Shown here piece by piece: positions 47,082-56,594 of a DNA stretch of 64,000 nucleotides. The notes under the pieces were generated by a model. It made no database searches. It was not told the origin of the DNA and saw nothing but the letters and a program-made list of their open reading frames with translations. The position numbers were made by a program, and so were the translations under genes. The stretch is taken from NCBI GenBank assembly GCA_049487715.1, contig CP150550.1:744001-808000 (forward strand). The letters are read 5' to 3'. How positions within the stretch are numbered: the first letter of the stretch is position 1; each line of letters opens with the position of its first letter. Origin of the DNA: Pycnococcus provasolii. Taxonomy: Eukaryota > Chlorophyta > Pseudoscourfieldiophyceae > Pseudoscourfieldiales.

Positions 47082-48387
47082 GCACCGAACCGAGGCGAGT
47101 GGCCTGCCTGCCTGCCTACCTGCCTGCTGTCGTGTGCGCGCCGCCCACACACAAGAGCGCGCCGCACACGGAGAGCGCGGGCGGTGGTGGCGGGCGCGAT
47201 CTGGCGCAGGAGGCGATTTCGAGGAAAGGGGGAGGGGGGGCCTGGGAGAGGGGGGGGCTTCGATCGAACCCCGAAATGGAGGTGTTTTCAAAAGTGTTTC
47301 CCCAAAACCCGAAAACTCGGCAACGCACGGAATTTTGCCATTGGATTATGAGCACACCAATAAATTATCATACGTCATTCAGAATTGACTGAATTGTGCA
47401 TGTCGACATCGCCGAGCCCAGTCAGGGATCCCGTATCCTCAAAAAATCCTCTTGCACGCGTTTGCCGACGGTTCGTTATGTCCAAAAGGTGTGCAAGGAG
47501 GCGGGGATGGGCCACGTGGTACCTTTCCGGCTCGGGCTTTCCCTGTACATTCCTTGCACTGTTCAAGTTAATGACAAGTTTCTTTTCATGACATCACGCG
47601 TTCGCCTTGTTCTCAGGCTTGTGCTAAGTGCTCACTGTAAAGGTTTACCACCTGATGATGACTAATTGGTGCGATCGTCTTGATGGAAGCGAGTAGTTTC
47701 CGACTTTCATCAGGCAGTACTCCGTTGCCAGAAAAATGCGCGTTGTGTGCGATTCCTGATTCTGAAAGATTCGCCACAACGAAAACCAAAGGCGGAATTC
47801 GGGCACCCTGGCAACGAGAGCCATAACGTTGACACATAATTTGCACATTTATGTTGCACATGTTTATCCGCTGTATTCGACTAATTAGACACGAAAATGC
47901 CTCTGATCCTTGCTCGGCATCTTTGGTGAGGTAATACGGTGACGGTAACACGAGGTGTGATGAATTTCATCCATTTAAATGGCTCTGTAAGTCGAGAGTC
48001 AACTTGCTAATACTGCATGGAGGCGATGAAGAGCCCACATGGGATCCACTGGCGGAGAAATGTTGAACACTTCCTTGATCAAGACCCAAGCCAAGCTAAG
48101 CTTAAGCTTTCTCCAGTTCGTCGTGTGAATGAATAACGCCAAGGCCAGCGCAACTGCCAGCCGCCAGGCTGCCATGGATGGCGGGACCCCTCGGCCTCGG
48201 CCTTTACCCCTGGCCTCCACGGGTAAACGGGTAAACGGGGTGGCCCCTTGTTTACGAGCACTAGCACTAGCACTAGTCTGAAGAGCTCTGAAGAACAAAC
48301 CAAAGCCATATAACTTTATAGTTTCCTTGTATAACCTTAAGGCTTATTATAATACGCCTTTCACTCCCTTTTTTAGTTGGGAAAACC
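47082..48387. other. Divergent promoter spacer without telomere-type repeats
   Basis: 1.3 kb between divergent starts. It has a G-rich stretch (47220-47260), Tandem GCCTGCCTACCTGCC-like units near 47105-47130, a short GGGTAAAC duplication near 48222 and ACTAGCACTAGCACTAG at 48260. It is an exception to the telomere-type promoter arrays. Small frames of up to 112 codons occur on both strands, but none looks like a protein. Confidence 0.5.
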
Positions 48388-49593
48388 ATGTTGGGAGGTG
48401 AGCGCGCCAACGCCAATGAAGACGGCCTCGTCACTATTGCGAATGCGGCCGCCCTTACTACGGACAGTAAAAAACGCATGGAAGCAACTGCGGTCGCAGC
48501 GATCCTCGACGAAAAGAACGCGGACGGAGAAAAGGACCCGGCAGGCAGCGACGAGCCACTGGTACCGCCGCTGAAGCGCGCAAGACGAGCCGACGTGATT
48601 GAAGACGACACAGAAGACCCAGAAGACCCGGAACAGGGCACGGGACAGGAGAGTCACGACGAAGCTCCGGAAAGGAAGGATGTCGTCGAAGGGACGGCAC
48701 GCGGGAAGGAGACGGAGTCCTTGGAGAGGCGGCGGAAGCAGAACCGGCACAGCGCAAAGGTATACCGCAGCCGCGTCGAAAACTACATCCAGTTCCTCGA
48801 GCTTGTCGCTGGTATCTCCGGGAGCCCGAGTGGTTCGGCGCTGCGACGCAGCCGCATGGAACGCGCCTCGGCGTATTTGGCTCACCACGCGAAACAATCA
48901 TCAGATGACAGTGGTGATGGCTCAAAGGACAAGTCAGGCAAGTCCAAGGGTATTTCGCAAATGACGGCGAGCTCGTTTCTGCACGTGCTTGACTACGGTA
49001 GCCCGCAGCTTCTCAGCCAAATGCAGCACGTTACCAACTTGAAGGACCGCGCGAATGAGATGTACAAGCTGCAAGGCGGGCCGGCTCCTCCTCCTCCCGC
49101 ACCTCCCGCCCCACCTGCACCTCCTGTGATGCAACCGTCGCCGCAGTTGGGGGGCAAAATGCCTGCCGCTAACCCGGCAGCAAACAACTCGACGCAGGCT
49201 TTCTCGTCGGTTGTGAACGCGCTTTCGCAGCTGACAGGCCAGCCTCTTGGCCATCCGAACGCCGCCCAGCAAGCTGCACAGGTGCAGGCGCAGTTGCTTG
49301 GCGGTCTTGGTTTTGCTCAACCGGCGCAAGCGCAGAATGCGCAAGTCAACACCGCCGCTCAGTTGGCCAACATTCTTGCGGGTGGGGCAGGGGTGGTCCC
49401 GACGAACATGCCGGTGAATGCGATGAACGCGATGCAAGGATTTCAGGCGGCGGCACCTCAGCTTGGAGGAGCAGGAGCTCAGCTTGGAGCGGGAGCTCAG
49501 CTTGGAATGCCGAGCGGAGTCGAGCAGATGGCGTCGCAGCGCATGTATGAGCTGTTCGCGAACGCCTTGCACAACATGAAGAAGAAGGATTAA
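48388..49593 (+). CDS. bZIP-like transcription factor with short zipper
   Basis: 401 residues. The N-terminal third is acidic and has a basic KRARR cluster. At about 110-135 is a bZIP basic region, LERRRKQNRHSAKVYRSRVE, with the invariant N-x7-R spacing (N, RHSAKVY, R). The expected heptad leucines that follow are weak (YIQFLELVAGISG), so the dimerising helix is short or atypical. The C-terminal half is Ala/Gln/Pro/Gly-rich (PPPPAPPAPPAPP; repeated QLGGAGAQLGAGAQLG), typical of an activation region. Target genes are unknown. Stop is TAA. Confidence 0.7.
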   Translation: MLGGERANANEDGLVTIANAAALTTDSKKRMEATAVAAILDEKNADGEKDPAGSDEPLVPPLKRARRADVIEDDTEDPEDPEQGTGQESHDEAPERKDVVEGTARGKETESLERRRKQNRHSAKVYRSRVENYIQFLELVAGISGSPSGSALRRSRMERASAYLAHHAKQSSDDSGDGSKDKSGKSKGISQMTASSFLHVLDYGSPQLLSQMQHVTNLKDRANEMYKLQGGPAPPPPAPPAPPAPPVMQPSPQLGGKMPAANPAANNSTQAFSSVVNALSQLTGQPLGHPNAAQQAAQVQAQLLGGLGFAQPAQAQNAQVNTAAQLANILAGGAGVVPTNMPVNAMNAMQGFQAAAPQLGGAGAQLGAGAQLGMPSGVEQMASQRMYELFANALHNMKKKD

Positions 49594-49794
49594 TACAAAT
49601 TTAAATCAGACAATAATTATCTAAATGTGAGTCCAAGATGTAGGAATTTTTGTTCTCGAGTAACTAAATCACAGGAACGACCTTTAAAAGAATGAAAGAT
49701 TAAACCACAAGTTGTCAAAGTTCCACGGGTTACAACTATACAAAAGTCTTCGCTGTAGAACTGCTTTTTATGTTGTTGGTTGGTCGTCGCTCTT

Positions 49795-50769
49795 TCAGCG
49801 CTCAGCCTGTTGCTCCGCGACGTCGCCGACGAGCGGGAGCTTTGGACGCTTTCCAGCCAAGCTGGAGAAAAAGCCGCCACCAGAGCAGAACCAAACGTAT
49901 AGAAAGGTTGTGTTGAACAGTAGCGTCATAGCCTCGAGTGCTATTCCATCGCGCGGCACGGCGCCGTCAGCGCCGACGAACAGCCTGCTGAGCGCGTCTG
50001 GTAGGATTATGATCAGGTCAAGTAGTATCGCCTGCTGCGCGTGAAACCTCGCGAACGGGCTCATGTCCTGTCGGTTTTGTGCGATGCCGAAGTAGATGGC
50101 AAAGAAGACGAGCACCTGGAAGAATCCAAGGTTTGCGTATACCTCAGCGACAGGCGCGATGGGGAGTAGGAGCAGCGCGGCGGCAGGGAAGGCCCGCAGC
50201 AGGTATCTGCTAAACTTGAGCGCGTCGAGCAGAGGCAGCAGATAGCACGACGCGCACAGTGCCCTCTCTCCGAAGCTTGCTCCTCCGTCCGGGTCGTCAT
50301 CCTCTCTGCGCGAAAACACCGACGGTGTGGTCGTGGGCACGGGTCTCGTCGCCGTCGTACTTTGTGTATCTTCGTCGCGTTTCTTCGTTGCGAGGTTTTC
50401 ATTTTCATCGCCACCACTGGAACCATCACTTGTTTTCTTCAAGTCATCGAGATTATTATTTTCTACCACAGAAGAGGGTAGTGTGTCTTCTCCGAGAAGT
50501 GCGTCCAGGTTTGAGAGCGTGGTTGATCCTCCTGACGATGGACCTGCCGACTCATCACCTGCAGAGGCACATGATGCCTTGGGATACCGACGATAACCAA
50601 CACCACGAACACCACGAACACCACGAACAGCACCACGAACGGCACCACGACATGTACCATCTGTCACACGACCACCACGGCGACCATGAGGCAGAGAGGT
50701 ACCATGAGCGTGAGCATGAGCATGAGCACGTGCCTGAGCAGGTGCGCGGGTGGTGGTGAGGGCCGCCAT
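49795..50769 (-). CDS. TIC20: Tic20-family chloroplast inner-envelope translocon subunit
   Basis: 324 residues from the ATG at 50769. A His/Ala/Arg-rich transit region and a low-complexity linker (about 1-170) precede the Tic20/Ycf60 domain (about 180-310) with four transmembrane helices: LCASCYLLPLLDALKFSRYL, ALLLLPIAPVAEVYANLG, QVLVFFAIYFGIAQNRQDMS, and the family hallmark SPFARFHAQQAILLDLIIIL, ending in NTTFLYVWFCSGG. Tic20 is a core subunit of the inner-envelope protein channel. Stop lies in a convergent spacer with the bZIP gene. No telomere-type array is found in its upstream spacer. Confidence 0.9.
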   Translation of the reverse strand: MAALTTTRAPAQARAHAHAHAHGTSLPHGRRGGRVTDGTCRGAVRGAVRGVRGVRGVGYRRYPKASCASAGDESAGPSSGGSTTLSNLDALLGEDTLPSSVVENNNLDDLKKTSDGSSGGDENENLATKKRDEDTQSTTATRPVPTTTPSVFSRREDDDPDGGASFGERALCASCYLLPLLDALKFSRYLLRAFPAAALLLLPIAPVAEVYANLGFFQVLVFFAIYFGIAQNRQDMSPFARFHAQQAILLDLIIILPDALSRLFVGADGAVPRDGIALEAMTLLFNTTFLYVWFCSGGGFFSSLAGKRPKLPLVGDVAEQQAER

Positions 50770-51230
50770 TATCGTAAAAAGGCTCCGAGAGTGAGGGGGA
50801 GAATGAGAATGACCGAGCAGAGAGCTTCCTTCAGCCACTCGATCAACGGGGTACGGGATTCGGGGAAATCGGGGGGGCCCCGAATGGATCGGATCGGATC
50901 CCAGGTGCCTCCGAGGAGGCGATCTGGGGATCCACCTTGAAACCCTTAGCCAGAGTCCAGCCAGAGTTAGGGCTCGTCCTGTGACAGGACTGGACAAGTT
51001 TGCACCTTACATATGTGTTACTGTACAGGACGAGAGATACGGTACGGTATCGTCTTGTATCGTACCGGTATCGTATCGTGTACTATAGTAGTGATGGGTA
51101 GACTTAAGAAGAAAAACAAACCGTTCATGAGCAAACCCATAGATACATACTCACATTAATTAGTAATGTAGGAATAGTTGTACTACAGTATGTTCCAAAC
51201 TTAGTGCAGCATTACAAACAAACTGAAATT
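50770..51230. other. Spacer between Tic20 and eIF3g with TACGGTA palindromes
   Basis: 460 bp upstream of Tic20 and downstream of eIF3g. At 51034-51086 it has clustered inverted motifs (TACGGTACGGTATCG, TATCGTACCGGTATCGTATC) able to form a hairpin or to bind a dimeric factor. GTAC occurs repeatedly. No gene seen. Confidence 0.5.
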
Positions 51231-52220
51231 TCATCTTCTTCCGTATCCGCCGCCGCCGCGATCGTGCCTCGGACCACCGCGGTCGCCGCCGCCGCCGCCG
51301 CCCTCGCCGTCGGCGCGCTCCGGACGAGGCGCGGCCCAGTCGACGCGAAGGATGAGGTTGTCGTATCCAAAGCCGTCGAGTTTTTCCTTGGCGCGAGCAG
51401 CATCCTCGTGGTGAATGAAGTTCACAAACGCAAAGCCGCGCGACTCGCCCGTCTCGCGATCGTACGCGACGTAAATGCGCTGGATAGGACCGAACGGGCG
51501 GAACAGCTCCTGCAGGTCAGCCTCGCGACAGTCCTCGCTCAGGTTCGTCACGCGCAAACTGTTCTCGTCGCGGCGGTCGCGCATCGCGGCGCCGGCAGCT
51601 GCCGCACCACCTCGCAAGCTAGGAGGAACGTAGCCACCCTTCGAAGGCAGAGGCGGCATCGAACCCGATCCTGGAGGGCCGTCGTCATCCCCAGGCGGCA
51701 TCGTGTCTCCCCTTTCTTCGATGCCAAGACTCTGCGCGAGCTCGCGGTACTTGGCACGCAACCTCATCGACCTGTACGGCATGAGCGTCGCGGAGTCCTT
51801 CGTCATCGCCGCCAGCTTGTCCTTGTCCTTCTCGAGCTCCGTCTTCTCCGCCTGCAGGCGTGGGCGCTCGAGGTAGATGTCCTCGATGCTCGCCACCGTG
51901 CGGCACTCCTGGTCCCGCGCGTTGGCGGCATCACCAAACGGCGTCCACTTGCGCCTCTCCACCATGCCCGGCGTGACGCGTCGCATGTACTTGGAGACTT
52001 TCACCTTTTTGGTCACCTTCACCTTTTGGTTCTTCTCGTTGATTTTGTACTCGATGTACGTTTTGACACCGTTCGCGTCCGGTCCAATGATCTGCGGCGG
52101 CGGCAGGGAGATGTCCACAGCACCTCCCGAAGACGCTCCATGTCCTCCTCCATCACCGAACAAGTCGTCGTCGTCGTCGCCCCATCGCGTGCGTGCGGAC
52201 ATCGCACTGCCCTTGCTCAT
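51231..52220 (-). CDS. EIF3G: Translation initiation factor eIF3 subunit g, without zinc knuckle
   Basis: 329 residues. The N-terminal part matches eIF3g (KTYIEYKINEKNQKVKVTKK, VKVSKYMRRVTPGMVERRKW, TPFGDA). The RRM at about 225-305 is canonical: SLRVTNLSEDCREADLQELF, GPIQRIYVAYDRETGESRGF, AFVNFIHHEDAARAKEKLDG, NLILRVDWAAP. The CCHC zinc knuckle normally between these parts is missing; its place is taken by KDSATLMPYRSMRLRAKYRE, and the whole protein has only one Cys. A Gly-rich RGG-type tail (GGGGGDRGGPRHDRGGGGYG) ends the protein. eIF3g helps scanning and termination-linked reinitiation. Stop is TGA or TAG at the left end. Confidence 0.93.
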   Translation of the reverse strand: MSKGSAMSARTRWGDDDDDLFGDGGGHGASSGGAVDISLPPPQIIGPDANGVKTYIEYKINEKNQKVKVTKKVKVSKYMRRVTPGMVERRKWTPFGDAANARDQECRTVASIEDIYLERPRLQAEKTELEKDKDKLAAMTKDSATLMPYRSMRLRAKYRELAQSLGIEERGDTMPPGDDDGPPGSGSMPPLPSKGGYVPPSLRGGAAAAGAAMRDRRDENSLRVTNLSEDCREADLQELFRPFGPIQRIYVAYDRETGESRGFAFVNFIHHEDAARAKEKLDGFGYDNLILRVDWAAPRPERADGEGGGGGGDRGGPRHDRGGGGYGRR

Positions 52221-52415
52221 ACCAACCTAAAAGCGCTATGGCGCCGCCACCACGGGAAAAGATGGGGGAGAGACGGGGAAGGAGGACGGTGAGTTCGTGG
52301 GGACCCGGAATCCTGGGAGCTTTTCGGAGAGACTTGAGAGACCCAAGCGAGGAGTTCAAGGGGGGATCCCCCATAAAGGTATTATAAACCCAGGTCCCAG
52401 GGGTTCACTTGGGCA

Positions 52416-52428
52416 GTTAGGGTTTCGC
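52416..52428 (+). repeat. Single telomere-type unit (AGTTAGGGTTTCG)
   Basis: A lone TTAGGGTTT in the divergent 52221-52639 spacer between eIF3g and NDUFA8, about 220 bp before the NDUFA8 ATG. The size of a plant telo-box; could be chance. The rest of the spacer has a CTTAAACCTTTAAGGGTTTA near-palindrome and a repeated TCGTCTGGTGTCGTCG unit. Confidence 0.4.
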
Positions 52429-52639
52429 CCCTCTTCTTACCCTTAAACCTTTAAGGGTTTATTTCTTGTTTTTTTCTGAGAATTTTCATTATTGGCCAAT
52501 AGTGTTCTTGTTATTTTTATTGTTATTCGCCGCCGTCTGGTGTCGTCGTCTGGTGTCGTCGTCTGGCTGTGGTATCTGGTCCCGTCGTCGTGTCCTCATC
52601 TCTCCTCTCTTCAAAGGTAGGTTTATACAGTTTTTACTC

Positions 52640-52966
52640 ATGACGACGCAAGCTTCAACGCATGACGATATGGCAGAAGTGCCCACGGGAGCCGTGCTGT
52701 ACGGACTCGCGAAGCATATCAAGGCCTCTTGTGGAACCATCTCGAGGGACTTCATGAGGTGCAAAAAGGAGGATATGGACCCAAAGGCGTGCCTCGACAA
52801 AGGGGCGACGCTCACGAGGTGTGTCATGGACGTCACAAAGACGGCGAACGAAAAGGCGGGAGAGGAGCTGAACAAATTCGCGTCGTGCTTGCATTACTAT
52901 GGCAGCAAGTTTGAAAAGTGCCGGAAAGAGCAAGCTGCGTTCGACGAGGCGATGGCACGTGCATAG
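52640..52966 (+). CDS. NDUFA8: NDUFA8-like complex I subunit (CHCH domains)
   Basis: 108 residues from the ATG at 52640. The frame extends upstream to 52466 with a hydrophobic, non-conserved stretch that I regard as 5' UTR. Four Cys-containing segments form two CHCH pairs: IKASCGTISRDFMRCKKED, KACLDKGATLTRCVMDVT, NKFASCLHYYGSKFEKCRKE. The start EVPTGAVLYGLAKHIKASC fits the NDUFA8/PGIV family closely. It is a small intermembrane-space subunit of mitochondrial complex I with disulphides formed by Mia40. Stop is TAG. Confidence 0.85.
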   Translation: MTTQASTHDDMAEVPTGAVLYGLAKHIKASCGTISRDFMRCKKEDMDPKACLDKGATLTRCVMDVTKTANEKAGEELNKFASCLHYYGSKFEKCRKEQAAFDEAMARA

Positions 52967-53103
52967 TGTGTGGGCTGGGAACACGAATTAACAGTCTACT
53001 TTGAAAGAAAAAATGAATTAAAGATTGAATGAATGTATGACAACACACTGACTCGACACTACAGTAGATTCCCTCCGGCGATTTTTTTTTTTTTTTTTTT
53101 TTT

Positions 53104-54132
53104 TCACGGAGTGTCGCGACGAAGAAGAAGGCGTCTTTCCTTGCCTCTCGTGCGAGCCTCCTCCTGCGTCTCCTCCGCCTCAAAAACGAAGCCCATCGAC
53201 TCGTAGAGCACTCGAGCAGGTTCGTTCGTGGCAACCACGTGCACGTAAACAGGAGCGAGGCCTTTCTCACGCGCAAGCGAAGCTGCTGACTCTATGAGGA
53301 GCTTTGCCACTCCCTTTCTTCGTGCGGAGGGTGCCACGCAGACGTTTGACAGGTAGCCGGCGCGCGTTCCAGGCGCGTTCGCCTGCTTCGGTCGCAGCGC
53401 CTCGGCTGGCAGTGCTCCCACGTTCAGGTCGAGCGTTCCCACGACGACACGTTCTGGCTCCGTGCTGTCGTGGGGTGGAATGCGTGCGTACCGCGCGTCG
53501 AGCTCATCTCCCACGACGCCCTCGACGTAAGGCACGTCGACGTTGATTGGTGTGACAGGCACGCCACGAAAGATGATGTCCGTTCCCTTGTATTTGTTTT
53601 CGATGGCTGTCCACTCCACCTCCGCGCGCGTTCGGATGCGCGCGCTCATAGCGGTCGGCGAGCGTCCTTCGGGAAACACCGTGAAGCAGTGTGCTCGCAG
53701 CAGCGCGGCAGCGCGCTGCGTGGGTATGTCGTCCGCGACGCAGACGCGCACGTCAGGCAGGTCGCAAAGCGCGACGTGGTCTGCTGCCCACGTGGGCGTG
53801 CTGGATGGCCCCTCAAACTCCTCGAGTCGGTTTGTTTCTGTAGTCTGCGTCGCCGCTGCGGCCGTGGCGAGTCCGCACCTTTTGGCGAGTTTGCTTTGGA
53901 CGTGGTGAGGGTGTGGTGCAGGAGCAGCGTGGTGGTTATGCGGGGTGGCTTTGCACCTGCACGGAGTATGCATCGGCATGACAGTTGGATGGTTGGGTGT
54001 GTGTCTCCCCCTTCGCGGCCAGACTGTTACAAGGGCAGAAGAGCTAGAGTGAGAGGCTCTTCTGCCACCACTACAGCCACTCACAGCTGCGTTACCATGA
54101 CTGTGGTGATAAGGATGCAACGTCACCGCCAT
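53104..54132 (-). CDS. Organelle-targeted GNAT N-acetyltransferase
   Basis: 342 residues from the ATG at 54132; the frame reaches 54162 only with a non-ATG start. A His/Arg/Thr-rich leader of ~90 residues suggests import into an organelle. The GNAT fold includes VRVCVADDIPTQRAAALLRA, RVVVGTLDLNVGALP, the acetyl-CoA loop YLSNVCVAPSARRKGVAKLL (RRKGVA fits R/Q-x-x-G-x-A) and YVHVVATNEPARVLYESMGF. It resembles plant plastid GNATs that acetylate protein N-termini and lysines. A T20 run abuts the stop codon (53078-53103), so the 3' UTR starts with A-rich sequence on the coding strand. Confidence in the family is high. Confidence 0.85.
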   Translation of the reverse strand: MAVTLHPYHHSHGNAAVSGCSGGRRASHSSSSALVTVWPRRGRHTPNHPTVMPMHTPCRCKATPHNHHAAPAPHPHHVQSKLAKRCGLATAAAATQTTETNRLEEFEGPSSTPTWAADHVALCDLPDVRVCVADDIPTQRAAALLRAHCFTVFPEGRSPTAMSARIRTRAEVEWTAIENKYKGTDIIFRGVPVTPINVDVPYVEGVVGDELDARYARIPPHDSTEPERVVVGTLDLNVGALPAEALRPKQANAPGTRAGYLSNVCVAPSARRKGVAKLLIESAASLAREKGLAPVYVHVVATNEPARVLYESMGFVFEAEETQEEARTRGKERRLLLRRDTP

Positions 54133-55493
54133 CAGGCCGGCGAATTCGATTCGGAGGGTCACGTGGGCTGAATTGACGCGTCAAGTTCGGGATCGGGACG
54201 GGAGGGAGAAACGAGAGGTGCAGAAAAGACCCCGGGAGCGCCATACGACGACGACGACGACGGACCCGGCGAGGTATCCCCAACAGCAACTTCAGGAACC
54301 CCGAACCCGAACCCTAACCCTAACCCTAACCCTAATCAGGCGTTAGCAGAGTTGGGTTCTTCCCTCCCCGGTTTTTTTCCACGGTTTCGTCGGTCGCTCC
54401 TCTGTAGTTTTTAGTTTTTCAGTCGTGTCAGGACTGTCGAAACAACGCGTTGAACACGGTTTAGGAAAGTGGAACACGTCGCTCGCTATCGTAGTTACCG
54501 GTAGTGGTATGACAGTACTTTAAAAAAGGTTTCGTCCGATGGAGGAGGGAGGCGTTTCGGATTGGCGCAACTGACTGGCCAGCGTGACGATCCTGCTGGC
54601 GAGAGCATGAGGCATGGTGGTACAGGCAAAGCTTATGGCTGGCCCGAAATAAAAAAAACAAGGCGTTTCGAGCCTTATTCATTGGTTTATTTACCGGGTA
54701 GGAGTGTCGGCCGTGCGCAACATCAAAGCAACACAACAAACTGATCATCACTACCACCTGGGGTACGATAAGGCCATCATCACCAAGGCCTAAAAGGCTA
54801 AAACCAAGGCCACAATCAAGTCTATCAAGAAGAGAAGGCCATCGACAACAAGACAACAAGTTGATAAAAGACGATTGACGAAGATGGCTGCCGGCGTGGC
54901 ACCTGATGAGGTGACCTGATTTCGTTCCTTTCGCTCTTTCGTTCTCCTACGTATATACCTATGCATACCGTAGACGGAACGAGAAAACGAACGAGTAAAG
55001 GCTTATTCTGAGGAACGAGTGAGACATGAACGAGGAACAAGCCAACTTGACACTTGACGAAGGACAAGACGGAGTCCGTGGCCGTGACCACCCAGTCGCC
55101 AAGCAAGACAATGGGGTTGCACACGCCCAACCAAAGATCAGCTCAGAAGTCTGAGAGGGCGCATGCAAGACACACGATCATGCCAATCAGGATCAGCGCC
55201 AACACAGCTGCTGTTCTCGGGCTTGCCGGGCAGCCGGGGAGGGGGGGAGAACGGAACGGGTTTTTCTCCCCATTTCCGGCATTTCCGCATTAGTCTTGTC
55301 CGAATCCACTCCACGCCATCAATATCAATATCAATATCAATCAAGAACGTGTCGTCAGTGTCAGTGTCAGTGTCAGTGTCAGTGTCGTTGGTTTTGCATT
55401 CTATTCTATTTAGTATTCTAGTATCATCTGGCTGAGAGATAGCATTGTTCAGTCATTCTTCATTCTTCCTACTTATAGAAAGATTTCACGATT
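54133..55493. other. Divergent promoter spacer
   Basis: 1.36 kb between divergent starts. It includes (ACG)n at 54246-54262, the telomere-type array listed next, a near-tandem ATCAAT array at 55317-55341 and a GTGTCA array at 55352-55386. No gene seen; several short frames have no recognisable product. Confidence 0.6.
54303..54336 (+). repeat. Interstitial telomere-type array (CCCTAA)4
   Basis: CCCGAACCCTAACCCTAACC and two more units ending CCCTAATCAGG, about 170 bp upstream of the GNAT ATG on the minus strand. Confidence 0.9.
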
Positions 55494-56120
55494 ATGCGTC
55501 CACCACGCTCGTACTCTCCTCCTCACAATAATGCTTGTGGTGGTGGTCTCTCTGGTGCCTCTTCGTCTCCTCAGTCTGCTCATAGTTCTTTTCCTAGTAC
55601 CAATCTTAGGGAATCAAGTTCCATGGTTGGTGAGGTAGGCTTGGGTATGGGTGGCTTTGATGGTGGTGGTGAAAATGCTCACCAAATCAATCAGGGTCAG
55701 CACGTCATGTTGCTTTTAGGTGCCTTTATGGACGCGTGTCGACACTATAAACTGGTGCCGCACGCTGCTATCAAAGATGCTTTAACCATGATTCAAGAAA
55801 CTTGTCAAGTGAGAATGCCGTTCCAAAATGTTACGGACGACGACGCGCACGCACTTGCTGCGGCACTCGCCTTGTACACGGGACAGCTTAATGCTGTCGA
55901 CATCAGCCACAACCGCATCACGGCAGCTGGGGCACTCGCCGTCGCCGCGGCACTCTGCGAACGCAACATGCGCGTGCTCGAGCTCAACGTCAGCGGAAAC
56001 GACCTCGGACCCGACGGCGTGGGCGAGCTGCTGCGTATGGGCGGGCCGTACGTGACGCTCGACGTTAGCCACGCGTGCGCGCCACCGACGCACAACTTCA
56101 CCCTGAGAGACTCGTCCACC

Positions 56121-56160
<40 letters not shown>

Positions 56161-56553
56161 CGTCCGCCGCCGCGGCGAGTCGGAATCAGCATCAGCAGTC
56201 GGCAATCGCATGTGGCACGCTCGAAACGCTTGGCCCATTCCCAAACCTCACAACGCTTCTCATCGACGGATGCGCCTCGGTGGCGCACGTGCCTCGAGGG
56301 TGCCTCGACGGCGCGCCGTCGCTCACACGACTCAGCCTGTGCGCGACGGGCATATCAAGCCTATGGGGAATCGCCGACGCCGTTGCGGAGGCGAAGAGTC
56401 TACGGCACCTGCGACTGCAGCGCCTCGATGCGCCTCGCGACGTTGGCGAAGATGCGCACGCCGCGCGTCGCCGTGCAATTGATGGGAACGGGTGCGCGGC
56501 TGCGTGGGATCGGCCTCCGCTGTATCCGGAATGCGACGCATCGTCGCACTCAT

Positions 56554-56594
<41 letters not shown>

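Noticed and set aside
47255-47290. tRNA-like T-arm (GGGGTTCGATC on the minus strand)
   Set aside because: The flanking bases do not pair as a T-stem, and no acceptor or anticodon arms can be built around it.
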